Source: Candidatus Hodarchaeota archaeon (lineage in GTDB: Archaea > Asgardarchaeota > Heimdallarchaeia > Hodarchaeales > Hodarchaeaceae). From it: 33,961 nucleotides of DNA. The stretch covers positions 1-33,961 of the forward strand of contig JAEOTC010000121.1 in the NCBI GenBank assembly GCA_016840035.1, written 5' to 3'. The position numbers and the translations under genes were made by a program. Below the pieces are notes generated by a model that did no database searches, was not told where the DNA came from, and saw only the letters and a program-made list of their open reading frames with translations. Positions 7,350 to 15,216 of this stretch are shown here, one piece after another (position 1 is the stretch's first letter; every line of letters starts with the position of its first letter).

Positions 7350-8087
7350 TTGGATTTAAGAAGTGAGTTCTTGGAACCGTTTAGAATTGAATCAAAACTC
7401 GGGTTTAGAAGACGGTTAATTCACTACTTTCTACTCCACTTAGCTAGAATTATATTTTGGTTTATTCCATTTGAAGTACATGGGAAAAATAACCTCACAG
7501 TGGAAGGAGTGCCAACTTTACTCACTTCAAATCATTTAAGTCATCTTGATTCAGTCTTTACTGCAGTAGCAGCTTTTCCAGTCAAACGTGCAATTAGATT
7601 TACAGGGGCAGCCGAATTTATGAAAAAGATGATGTTTCGTTGGACAAAGTACGAACTCGCCTTCCCTGTTGGAAGGGGACTAGAAGAAAGAGACAGATTT
7701 ATACGTAATACACTTACACTTCTCAAAAATAATGAAACTGTTGGAATATATCCCGAAGGGGGAAGGTCAAAAACAGGGAAGTTTCAATTTGAAAAAATTA
7801 AAGTTGGTGCTGGATGGATTGCGAAATTAGCAGGCCCAAATACAAAGGTTATACCTGTCTTTGTGTTTGGAACAAATAATATTATACCTTTTGGTAGATT
7901 TTTCCGTCTCAATTTCAATGCAAAAGTTAAAATCTATTTTGGACCTCCATTAAACTTAGATCGGTATTATAACTTACCAAATTCTATAGAAACTTCTCAA
8001 AGAATAACAAATGAGATTGTAAAGGGTATTATTACAGAAGGACGGAAATGTTTTGAGGATTTAGCAAATCATACTCATAAATCTTAA
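7350..8087 (+). CDS. plsC: PlsC-like 1-acyl-glycerol-3-phosphate acyltransferase
   Basis: 245 aa. It has the acyltransferase HX4D box as S-N-H-L-S-H-L-D (His62, Asp67) and the glycerophosphate-binding P-E-G-G-R-S (135-140) followed by K-T-G-K-F, in the standard order and spacing. A hydrophobic N-terminal helix (about 24-41) suggests membrane association. The family transfers acyl groups from acyl-CoA or acyl-ACP to lysophosphatidate-type acceptors. In an archaeon with ether lipids this is noteworthy, and the nearby acyl-CoA synthetase could supply acyl-CoA. No in-frame ATG lies near the start; TTG 7350 is the first usual codon and has no clear Shine-Dalgarno. An A/T-rich TATA-like run at 7321-7334 would suit a leaderless transcript. 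Confidence 0.88.
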   Translation: MDLRSEFLEPFRIESKLGFRRRLIHYFLLHLARIIFWFIPFEVHGKNNLTVEGVPTLLTSNHLSHLDSVFTAVAAFPVKRAIRFTGAAEFMKKMMFRWTKYELAFPVGRGLEERDRFIRNTLTLLKNNETVGIYPEGGRSKTGKFQFEKIKVGAGWIAKLAGPNTKVIPVFVFGTNNIIPFGRFFRLNFNAKVKIYFGPPLNLDRYYNLPNSIETSQRITNEIVKGIITEGRKCFEDLANHTHKS

Positions 8088-8100
8088 GCTCGCTTTAGAT
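8081..8100. terminator. Imperfect hairpin at the plsC/StayGreen convergent junction
   Basis: ATCTTAAGC (8081-8089) and GCTTTAGAT (8092-8100) pair with one mismatch around a 2-base centre. Both stop codons (8085-8087 plus, 8095-8097 minus) lie in the element. It may terminate both convergent transcripts; no T-tract is adjacent, so support is modest. Confidence 0.35.
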
Positions 8101-8565
8101 CTGGTAACTATTGAGTGTTCCCCATTCTTCAATCTTATTGAATTTTTCTTTCTTTGATTGAAAATGGATCCAAGTAAAAGCCCTATCTAGGTATGGATAC
8201 TTGTTAAATAATTTTTTATCTCCATAACGAAATGTCTCGAGTACTAACGGCAGTTCTCTTCTAAAAATTCTATCTCGATAACTTATTGGGCCTATTCCCC
8301 CGCTAACCTTACAATAAACATGAAATATATAACCTTTTTCATTTTTCTGCCATTCAGCCAGAACTTCATCACGCATAATTCGTGTTTGCCAGCCTTTGAG
8401 CTGTTTATAATTATAATCGCTAGCTATGGTCAGAAATAATTCTCCAGTACGATCTGAGTGTGTCAAAGTATATCTACGAGGGATTATAGGCGAATCAGAA
8501 GTAGTGGGTGGGAAAAAAGTTGTATGCAATTTATGTGGATTCAAACGACTCAATTTTGTACCCAC
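8095..8565 (-). CDS. StayGreen family protein (Mg-dechelatase-like)
   Basis: 156 aa that follow the StayGreen (SGR) domain from end to end: P-R-R-Y-T-L-T-H-S-D (29-38), Q-L-K-G-W (55-59), R-D-E-V-L-A-E-W (65-72), H-V-Y-C-K-V-S-G (82-89), R-R-E-L-P-L-V-L-E (102-110), G-D-x-x-L-F (115-120), W-I-H-F-x-S (132-137) and K-I-E-E-W-G-x-L (144-151). Plant SGR removes Mg from chlorophyll a, and bacterial homologues with dechelatase activity have been described. His36, Asp38 and Asp66 lie in the most conserved motifs and are the candidate catalytic residues. No chlorophyll genes are visible here, so the substrate may be another metal-tetrapyrrole. The GTG start lacks a clear ribosome site; the preceding heliorhodopsin terminator leaves only about 25 bases. 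Confidence 0.85.
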   Translation of the reverse strand: MGTKLSRLNPHKLHTTFFPPTTSDSPIIPRRYTLTHSDRTGELFLTIASDYNYKQLKGWQTRIMRDEVLAEWQKNEKGYIFHVYCKVSGGIGPISYRDRIFRRELPLVLETFRYGDKKLFNKYPYLDRAFTWIHFQSKKEKFNKIEEWGTLNSYQI

Positions 8566-8570
8566 TACTC

Positions 8571-8610
8571 GAATAAAAAAAAGAAGAGAGGATTAAGCAA
8601 AGATTAATCC
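8571..8610 (-). terminator. Hairpin plus T-tract after heliorhodopsin
   Basis: On the minus strand GGATTAA and TTAATCC (plus coordinates 8604-8610 and 8590-8596) form a perfect 7-bp stem with a 7-base loop, followed by a pyrimidine stretch with eight T (8575-8582). The heliorhodopsin TAA lies inside the second arm. This is the layout of an intrinsic terminator, and it would separate heliorhodopsin from StayGreen unless readthrough occurs. Confidence 0.6.
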
Positions 8611-9420
8611 CGAGAATACTAGCCAAGCTAGTGCAGATTTTGCAACTAAGCTAAGTATAATATATCCTCTTTCACCAAACAGGTAATCTTTCCATGGGCC
8701 AACCTTTTTATATTGCAGAAACATGTTCACTGCAAAGCTATTGAAGAAGAGGAAGTACATAACTATAGCGATATAGACGAACGTTGGAATTGCTTGGCCT
8801 ACATCTAGATCAAAACTGGTAAAGGTTGCAACAATCACTATCCAAGGCATAATGCCTGCAATCCAGCCAAGCCAGTAAGGTAACCAGTCTGTTTTTTCGG
8901 TATATTGATTAATTTTTTCCATCAGTAATCCATATGTATTCATTAAGAAATTTAACACGAATACAAGAGCAATGACCCAGAAGTCTAATATACCAAAAGC
9001 AAGTGAGATGAAAATAATCATCACTGAAGAGCTAAAAGCATATTCCCACCATCGAATTGGATTCATCCTTTTTTGTAAGTTAGAAATATATGAATTATTT
9101 AGTGGATAAGCAATCAAGAAGTGGGCTATTGCTGACATTAATAAGAAGCTAGCTAATAAGATTCCTGCGATATTTTCAAATGGGAAGAGTACTTCAGGTA
9201 CAGGACGAAATATTGGTTTGGTACCAGTAAGGACATCTACTTCTAATTTTGAGATGTAGATATCAACCGAAAAATTCCGGATTTGGTCAATGAACAAACT
9301 TAGTCCGAAAATCAAAACTGCTTGAACTAAGTGTAAAACTGCCATAACTGTGTTGAACTTTTTCAAATAGGCAGCACTTATCGAGGATGTTTCCCCGTTA
9401 TCAAATTTAAATTCACTCAT
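8593..9420 (-). CDS. Heliorhodopsin
   Basis: Seven-helix retinal protein of the heliorhodopsin family, which has inverted membrane orientation and is a light sensor or regulator rather than a classical pump. In numbering from the upstream TTG at 9438 (281 aa), the third helix has R-W-W-E-Y-A-F-S-S-S with Glu132 as the expected counterion and Arg129. The last helix has S-L-V-A-K-S-A-L-A-W with Lys267 as the retinal Schiff-base lysine. His36 and His106 match the two histidines near the Schiff base in known heliorhodopsins. A long loop after helix 1 (V-D-I-Y-I-S-K-L-E-V-D-V) is also typical. I chose the ATG at 9420, nine bases after AAGGT; ATGs at 9426 and 9429 are alternatives. A clear TATA box lies upstream (9476-9485). 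Confidence 0.93.
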   Translation of the reverse strand: MSEFKFDNGETSSISAAYLKKFNTVMAVLHLVQAVLIFGLSLFIDQIRNFSVDIYISKLEVDVLTGTKPIFRPVPEVLFPFENIAGILLASFLLMSAIAHFLIAYPLNNSYISNLQKRMNPIRWWEYAFSSSVMIIFISLAFGILDFWVIALVFVLNFLMNTYGLLMEKINQYTEKTDWLPYWLGWIAGIMPWIVIVATFTSFDLDVGQAIPTFVYIAIVMYFLFFNSFAVNMFLQYKKVGPWKDYLFGERGYIILSLVAKSALAWLVFSGLIFA

Positions 9421-9475
9421 TTTCATCATACCTTGCAAAAATTTGAGTTTTGGGTGATTAAGGCTTTTTTTTCAC

Positions 9476-9485
9476 TTTATATAAT
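9476..9485 (-). promoter_or_regulatory. TATA box of the heliorhodopsin gene
   Basis: The minus-strand sequence ATTATATAAA is a near-ideal archaeal TATA box. It predicts a transcription start near 9454 and a 5' leader of about 34 bases containing AAGGT before the chosen ATG at 9420. Confidence 0.55.
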
Positions 9486-9623
9486 GCATTATCTTCAGAA
9501 ATTCATAATCTCCCGATTTTCGTAGAAGTTAATGGAACTTTTTGTTCTAATTATCTATCTAAGTAGTCAATACATTACTGAATCAGTTTTTCACAAAGAG
9601 TGATGGTGTTCATTTCTCCTGGT

Positions 9624-9869
9624 TTATTTTTTTAGGAATCGTCTCCTTAATGAAAAGTAAAAAATTGAAATGGCCGTCAAGAAGGAAATAGCTGCAGTTT
9701 GAGATTGAGTTTCTGAGGTCTCAGTGGAATCTTCTTGACTTTCTATCGTTGATTCTTCCGTAGTAGTTGAATATGATTCCTGAGTGGAGTCAGATGAACT
9801 CTCATTATTATTACTCGTAGTAGTGTGATCAGTCGTCGTCAAAGTGGTAGTATTCGACTTATTCTTCTT
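9624..9869 (-). pseudogene. Orphan Ser/Thr-rich stalk and C-terminal tail of a surface protein
   Basis: The open frame encodes about 50 Ser/Thr/Glu-rich residues, one hydrophobic helix (A-A-I-S-F-L-T-A-I-S-I-F-Y-F-S-L) and R-R-R-F-L-K-K. This is the stalk plus membrane tail of the large secreted proteins nearby, without signal peptide or ectodomain. The frame starts after an in-frame TGA at 9870-9872 and has only a TTG (9842) as start. Another minus-strand frame just upstream looks protein-like (S-P-N-N-V-V-K-S-A-A-V-D-E-K-T) and ends at a stop near the junction, which suggests a frameshifted or decayed gene. A real short stalk protein is less likely. Confidence 0.5.
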
Positions 9870-9972
9870 TCATTGGTCTTTTCATCAACTGCAGCTGATT
9901 TAACGACATTATTTGGGCTTATATTCTTTTCCTACATCTGACTAACGCTATAAGAAGAAACGATGAGTTAAG

Positions 9973-10004
9973 AAAAAAAAGAAAAGAGAGGGATAAATTC
10001 CTCT
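9973..10004 (-). terminator. Hairpin plus T-tract after the GH57 gene
   Basis: AGAGG (9987-9991) and CCTCT (10000-10004) pair, with an inner GGA/TCC extension if one base is bulged. On the minus strand a pyrimidine run with eight T (9973-9980) follows. The TAG stop at 10003-10005 overlaps the stem. Confidence 0.5.
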
Positions 10005-13000
10005 AGCTTTTTCGTCTGATGAAAATTACAGAGATAGATAGTAGAATTAAACTCCAGAGCTCAAAACCAGGTGAAACTGAAGTAGTGGTTGGTTCTGTGG
10101 TTGCAGATTCATCAGTAGTGGTAACAGTAGTAGTTGTTACTACCGTTGGCTCATTAACAGTAATGGAAACAGTAGCTGATCCATAATTTCCTGTTTGATC
10201 AAAGACGTTAATGCGAATAGTATGAGCTCCAGCACCAAGAGAGGCAAGAAATGAAGTGTCATTTACATTTATTCCTGGTATAAATACTGAATCTATATAC
10301 AGTTCAATAAGTTCAAGACCTGCTAGGTCACCTTGAGCCGGGTCAGAAGCACTCCATGTAATGGTCAGATCGTATTCGGTATCGCCTTCTTCTATAGTAA
10401 AGATTTCCTCATTTGTGGGACTTGTTATCTCTACAATAGGATTAGTAATATCAACTTCAAAGCCAATACCTGGACCTACAGCGGTTAAAGTTGCAAATTG
10501 CATTAGTAACACGGAATAGGAATCTAGAATTTCATCTTGATTTCTTCCCTCTGGAACAAGCATATCAACAACATTTGGATCATAGATAGAATCATCACCG
10601 CCTCCAAATTTCCATTCTTGAGGTTGAGAATAAAATTCCCGAAACGCTGAATAATCTTGACTACCTACGACAACGGTATAAGCCCAATCTTCTGTGGGGA
10701 TATCAACCACACTACGAGGTGCTTTTATGACGATGATCTTATCAACAGCATCAGAGAAAGATTCCATACCTTGGGTTTGAGTTCCATTTTCCCAAAGAAT
10801 ATATCGGTTAAATCCGTCTGATCGAACCAAAACTTCCCAGGCATTCTCGGAACCAATTGTAAAATGACCATTCTGATCGCAAAGTGTTGAACCTACTCCA
10901 GGTATCCGATTTTTATCGATATAGACTTGCATTAACGGATGACTGTATCCTACTGGGGAATTCCAGACATTTTCCAATTCTTTAAACTTGAATTCAAAAA
11001 TTGTCCATTCTGCATCATAACCAACACGAAATCTTAGTATATCCATAAATCCTTGACGATCAAGATCTCCTTCAGGATGCATCTGAGGATTAGTTGGATA
11101 AATTCCACGTTCATCTCCTTCTGGGTCATCAATTGAAAAAATTTCAGTCATTGTTACGCCTCCAAACGGAATGGTTAATCTCCATGGACCATCTTGGGGC
11201 ATGACATCAACATTCCTACTGTTAATTGTTCCCACAACTGAAAGAAACAGAGTATCTCCTTTTTCGGCATTCAAGGTGGTTAGTGGGATACTAAATTCAA
11301 TAAAGTCAGCAGCTGCAATATTTGTCTCAGTTGAGACATGTTTTTCCCACTGTTTTGATGTATTCACCTTATAGATATCGATCTTGCTTAGATCGGAAAA
11401 CTCTATTCGTAATTCTGTAGATAGCTCAATTCCAAGAATTTCACTTGAATCGGAGTGATTCGCGTAGCGAGGAAAGATGACTGAGTCATTCGCATTCGAA
11501 TCATAGAAATAGAGTCCGATAGAAACAGAACTGTTTCCTACAAGTGAAGCAAGTGAGAAACCGGGTGCAAGATCAATACGGAAGTGAACAGCTTCAAGAT
11601 CTTCATCAACAGCTGCATATAATTCTCCTAGAATGTCTACTTTGTCGTCCACTTTGCCAGAATCATTATAAAATGCTGAAAGATCCCATTCAGCTCCAAT
11701 TTTCTGACCATCTATTATAGGTAATTCTTTTCCTTTGAATACTCCTCCAATAGATGGTTTCATCTGTAAGAATAGACTAGGATACATATCAAGAATTTCT
11801 TGATCTGTCCAATTGATTCCTTTATATACTGCCCTTAAATTCAGTTTAAAAGCCCAATCGAAAAGCTCATCATGACCAGAATCACGATCAGAACCATACC
11901 ACCAGAACCAATCCGATCCTTCGGCAGCATAAAGGGCTTCCCAAGCATCAGTTACGTTTTCTGTAGGGTGTGCAGCCTCATAAGCAACTAAAGTTTCACG
12001 AGCAGTAATTAAACGATCCCATCCAAGATTTTCATCATCTTCACCAATCCAAACAGTTAAATCATTCGCCCAACTACCAGTTTTCATGGGAATTTCATCA
12101 AGTGTACTTACTGGATGTTCGTTCAGGTATTGAGAGGGAGTTATGGTGCGAAGCCAACCTGCATCTTGGGCAGCTTCAAGTTTCTCGTACAAACTCTCAC
12201 GGAACAAATTACCCGTATATTCAGTATCACCATCACCGTCTAAGTCATATTGGTAATTTTCCCAAGCATTCTCACCATCTAAAGCTACAGTAAAAACAGG
12301 GTCTTCAGTACCATTCCAGTCATTTAAAATGTCCTGAAGAGTATCTACAAAGTTTATTGCTGCAGTGTCTGGGATCAGCCCACCATAATTGAAACCTACT
12401 TCATCTGATAATTGTTGGTGACGGAAAAAAACAGCAACTGACTTATTTTCCTCTGTAACCCGATAAGGTTTGAACCATTGTTCAGGTGTTAATGAAGATA
12501 CAGATAATGATTTCTGAAGGATTGTATAATCAGTGGCAATCCAAGAAATCCCACTTTCATTTACCAGAGGTACTACTGCGGGACTTACAGCCATTTCCGA
12601 AGGCCACATACCGTTGGGATATTCACCGAAGTGCTCATACGTGAAATTGCGACCTTTTTGAATTTGAATTAATGCATCGTCACTCCAATTCGTTTCTCCT
12701 GAAGGAAGAGGAAGATTAGCATTTCCTGGATCGGTTTCTTGAGCTGACGTCAGGTTTACAAGAAGTGGAAGAATAGGGTGATAAAAAGGTGTCGTCATAA
12801 TTTCAAGACGTCCTTCATTCTGTAAAGAATCATGATAGGGGAGAGTATCCTGAATAATTGAGTAAGCATAGTTGAGGAGATTGGTTTTATCTGTTTTAGA
12901 ATAATGATTTCCTGCGATATCATTTTCTAGTGTTATATTTGCCACAACATTCATGTCAAGAGTTGTATAGCGTGGATTTATCCAATGTGCTAAAAATAAG

Positions 13001-13575
13001 ACTTTTAAGTCAAGAAATTCTTGATTTGTGAACGCATTGACTTGTTCACTTAGAGTTGGATACAAATTTCTTTTCTCTGATAATTCATGATATCGGGTAC
13101 CATTTTGTCGAAATTGAGAATTAATGTCGAAAAAATACTGCATAATTACAGATTTATTCTCATAACTCATATCTTCCTCATCCATCGCAAGAATTTCTAA
13201 ACGACGGTCATATGCAACTCCATTTACATAATCATCCAGCTGCTTAAGTAAACTCGGAGTTAGATTTATTGAAACATTTATATCTGGATAATCATTGAGC
13301 ACATCAGCCATATACGGATAGCTGTTTATTCCATGCATAAATACCCATGGTTGTTCATAGATATTTGTTTCTGGATCCTGATATGATGGTTGATGCTGAT
13401 GCCAGATAATAACTAGGTTCATAATTGGATCAGCTGCTGTTTTTGAGGTTTCTTCAATTTTCAAATTACCCTGACCGCTAACCAGCTGTAATGCTGGTCC
13501 AATAATTAACCCTCCAACTAGAACTATTACAATAGTGTATTTGATCACATTTTTCTTTATCATAAAGTCACTCAT
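10003..13575 (-). CDS. Secreted GH57 amylopullulanase-like glycoside hydrolase with C-terminal membrane tail
   Basis: 1190 aa. Signal peptide at about 5-35. The GH57 catalytic region has all five motifs: W-H-Q-H-Q-P (58-63), T-T-P-F-Y-H-P-I (261-268), G-M-W-P-S-E-M-A-V-S-P with nucleophile Glu327, A-L-D-G-E-N-A-W-E with acid/base Asp433, and S-D-W-F-W-W-Y-G-S-D (554-563). A module like the C-terminal binding domain of glucodextranases follows (F-S-I-D-D-P-E-G-D-E-x-G, about 845-1065), then an Ig-like domain (A-H-T-I-R-I-N-V-F-D-Q-T-G-N-Y-G), a Thr-rich stretch and PGF-TM-R-R-K. This matches archaeal amylopullulanases that cleave alpha-1,4 and alpha-1,6 glucan outside the cell. It is divergent from the ABC importer operon that would take up its products. 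Either ATG 13575 or 13563 could start it; the latter gives the cleaner signal peptide. Confidence 0.93.
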   Translation of the reverse strand: MSDFMIKKNVIKYTIVIVLVGGLIIGPALQLVSGQGNLKIEETSKTAADPIMNLVIIWHQHQPSYQDPETNIYEQPWVFMHGINSYPYMADVLNDYPDINVSINLTPSLLKQLDDYVNGVAYDRRLEILAMDEEDMSYENKSVIMQYFFDINSQFRQNGTRYHELSEKRNLYPTLSEQVNAFTNQEFLDLKVLFLAHWINPRYTTLDMNVVANITLENDIAGNHYSKTDKTNLLNYAYSIIQDTLPYHDSLQNEGRLEIMTTPFYHPILPLLVNLTSAQETDPGNANLPLPSGETNWSDDALIQIQKGRNFTYEHFGEYPNGMWPSEMAVSPAVVPLVNESGISWIATDYTILQKSLSVSSLTPEQWFKPYRVTEENKSVAVFFRHQQLSDEVGFNYGGLIPDTAAINFVDTLQDILNDWNGTEDPVFTVALDGENAWENYQYDLDGDGDTEYTGNLFRESLYEKLEAAQDAGWLRTITPSQYLNEHPVSTLDEIPMKTGSWANDLTVWIGEDDENLGWDRLITARETLVAYEAAHPTENVTDAWEALYAAEGSDWFWWYGSDRDSGHDELFDWAFKLNLRAVYKGINWTDQEILDMYPSLFLQMKPSIGGVFKGKELPIIDGQKIGAEWDLSAFYNDSGKVDDKVDILGELYAAVDEDLEAVHFRIDLAPGFSLASLVGNSSVSIGLYFYDSNANDSVIFPRYANHSDSSEILGIELSTELRIEFSDLSKIDIYKVNTSKQWEKHVSTETNIAAADFIEFSIPLTTLNAEKGDTLFLSVVGTINSRNVDVMPQDGPWRLTIPFGGVTMTEIFSIDDPEGDERGIYPTNPQMHPEGDLDRQGFMDILRFRVGYDAEWTIFEFKFKELENVWNSPVGYSHPLMQVYIDKNRIPGVGSTLCDQNGHFTIGSENAWEVLVRSDGFNRYILWENGTQTQGMESFSDAVDKIIVIKAPRSVVDIPTEDWAYTVVVGSQDYSAFREFYSQPQEWKFGGGDDSIYDPNVVDMLVPEGRNQDEILDSYSVLLMQFATLTAVGPGIGFEVDITNPIVEITSPTNEEIFTIEEGDTEYDLTITWSASDPAQGDLAGLELIELYIDSVFIPGINVNDTSFLASLGAGAHTIRINVFDQTGNYGSATVSITVNEPTVVTTTTVTTTDESATTEPTTTSVSPGFELWSLILLSISVIFIRRKS

Positions 13576-13581
13576 CCACTC

Positions 13582-13590
13582 TAATATAAT
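13582..13590 (-). promoter_or_regulatory. TATA-like element of the GH57 gene
   Basis: The minus-strand sequence ATTATATTA lies 19-27 bases before the ATG at 13563 and only 7-15 bases before the ATG at 13575. If this is the TATA box, the mRNA would be essentially leaderless and begin close to the second ATG, favouring 13563 as the start. Confidence 0.35.
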
Positions 13591-13668
13591 GTATCTTAAG
13601 AAACGAGTTCAATTACTGTTCCATAAAAAATATTACTTGGATAATCGCGAAATTCCGACCCCTATGTG

Positions 13669-13676
13669 CTATACAT
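13669..13676 (+). promoter_or_regulatory. TATA-like element of the sugar importer operon
   Basis: CTATACAT precedes the first binding-protein gene and predicts transcription near 13700. The 9-mer ACCCCTATG lies just upstream (about 13657-13665); the same 9-mer occurs at 24449-24457 before the second GH57-like gene, so it might be a shared regulatory site. Confidence 0.3.
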
Positions 13677-13717
13677 TTTCTTCGAACAGGAACACAAAAA
13701 AAACATCTAGTGAAGAG

Positions 13718-13733
13718 GTTTCTATTTAGAAAC
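13718..13733. promoter_or_regulatory. 16-bp palindrome before the importer operon
   Basis: GTTTCTA and TAGAAAC are perfect arms around a TT centre. The element ends exactly where the GGTGAT ribosome site (13734-13739) of the first binding-protein gene begins. It could be a repressor operator downstream of the transcription start or a hairpin that controls access to the ribosome site. Confidence 0.45.
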
Positions 13734-13745
13734 GGTGATTCTTAT

Positions 13746-15212
13746 ATGTTTAAGATCAAAATTTTTCTTATTCTGCTATTTTTTTCTACCTTTATTTTAA
13801 TTTTTCCAGTAAAAGGAGAAACAAACGCAGTTAATATAGATTTCTGGTATATTGAACCAGATGTAACTGATGATACACTTTTAACCCTAGTAGAGGATTT
13901 TGAAACGAGTGCTGGAGTAGAAGTGTCAGTAACTCGTCTACCCATAGATATTGCTAAGGAAGAATTCAAAACAGCTTCATTGAATGGCTCTGCACCTGAT
14001 TTAATACAGGGATATGCTACTTGGATTCCAGAATTGGTTACTAACGGTTTGATTTCTGCTATAGATGAAACTGATCTAGTAACCGATTTCACGTTGGAAT
14101 CTCTTAGAGCTGTTTCGTATTTTGAAATCGTTAATGATATCATTAATCCTAATAATATACTATCTTATGGATACCCTCAGCGAGTCGATACTCAAGCTTT
14201 CCTGTATTCTAAATCTATAGCAACCTCAATGGGGGCTACTATTCCTGAAATTGATCAAAATTGGGATGTTCTAACTTTTAAATCTGCAATTACTAAATTA
14301 AATGATCAAAGTGATCCAGGAAACAAAAAATATGGTTTTTCATTTACAGATTTACCAGCAGGGGCTGACCCACTATTTCATGGGAATAACGGAATTAAGT
14401 TTCTTGATTTCTCAGTAGATAAAGCTCATATTGCGATTGAATCAAATTCATCAGTTGATGCTCTTCAATTTCTATACGATGTTGTTCAAACAAATCGTTT
14501 AACTCCTGATTATGCTGATCAAGGTACTGCAAACACATTCTCTCATTTTGCTGAACTAGGAGATGTTGCATCGACTTTTGGGTTCGCTGCTGATATTAAG
14601 AATTATTTAACTGGTTCTCAATTCTCAGATCCGACTAATCTTGGTATTGCTCCCGTTCCTATGAACTCCGGAGCTACAGGAGCTCCTCTTCAAGTCATAG
14701 CTTTGATGTTAAGTGATTCCTCTACATTAGATGAGAAAGCAACAGCTAAGGACCTCGCAAAAACGCTAACAAGTGAAGAAGCAATGGTGAAGAATGCGAA
14801 GGATGAATATTTATTACCATCAAGCTTGGGAGTCTACGATCATGTCGATCTGACTTCTAACTCTGTTATACAAAGTTTTAAGATCCTCTTGGAAAATGCA
14901 CGGGAGTTACCGATATCTAAATACTGGGACTCGACTCAAGAGGATTATTCTATTGAAATTGGTGAAATGCTTAACGGAGATCAGAACGGAGCTACTGCAG
15001 CTATAGCAATACGCATTCGTTGGAGCTTTGCTCTTCCTACATCAGCGGGTATCCCTCCTATTCTACCGTTCGAAGAAGAAACGACAATTCCTACTACAAC
15101 TACTGAAACAACTACAGGTGAGACAACCGAGACAACTCAAGATACTTCAAGACTAGAACTTTTCATTGTTTTAATTGGGATTTGTGGTGTCTTATTATTA
15201 AAGAAAAGGTGA
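13746..15212 (+). CDS. Extracellular sugar-binding protein 1, C-terminally anchored
   Basis: About 488 aa. Start ATG 13746 follows GGTGAT with six bases spacing and gives the signal peptide MFKIKIFLILLFFSTFILIF...KGE; an upstream ATG at 13710 would disrupt it. The body is a family 1 (MalE-type) solute-binding protein: I-D-F-W-Y start, L-V-E-D-F-E segment, A-P-D-L-I-Q-G-Y-A-T-W-I-P-E-L motif and Y-G-Y-P-Q hinge region. The C-terminus has a Thr/Glu-rich linker, one TM helix and L-L-K-K-R, so the protein is held by its C-terminus rather than a lipobox. It is the first gene of the importer operon, and its TGA overlaps the ribosome site of the paralogue that follows. The sugar is inferred from the adjacent GH57 enzyme. 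Confidence 0.9.
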   Translation: MFKIKIFLILLFFSTFILIFPVKGETNAVNIDFWYIEPDVTDDTLLTLVEDFETSAGVEVSVTRLPIDIAKEEFKTASLNGSAPDLIQGYATWIPELVTNGLISAIDETDLVTDFTLESLRAVSYFEIVNDIINPNNILSYGYPQRVDTQAFLYSKSIATSMGATIPEIDQNWDVLTFKSAITKLNDQSDPGNKKYGFSFTDLPAGADPLFHGNNGIKFLDFSVDKAHIAIESNSSVDALQFLYDVVQTNRLTPDYADQGTANTFSHFAELGDVASTFGFAADIKNYLTGSQFSDPTNLGIAPVPMNSGATGAPLQVIALMLSDSSTLDEKATAKDLAKTLTSEEAMVKNAKDEYLLPSSLGVYDHVDLTSNSVIQSFKILLENARELPISKYWDSTQEDYSIEIGEMLNGDQNGATAAIAIRIRWSFALPTSAGIPPILPFEEETTIPTTTTETTTGETTETTQDTSRLELFIVLIGICGVLLLKKR

Positions 15213-15216
15213 GAAC

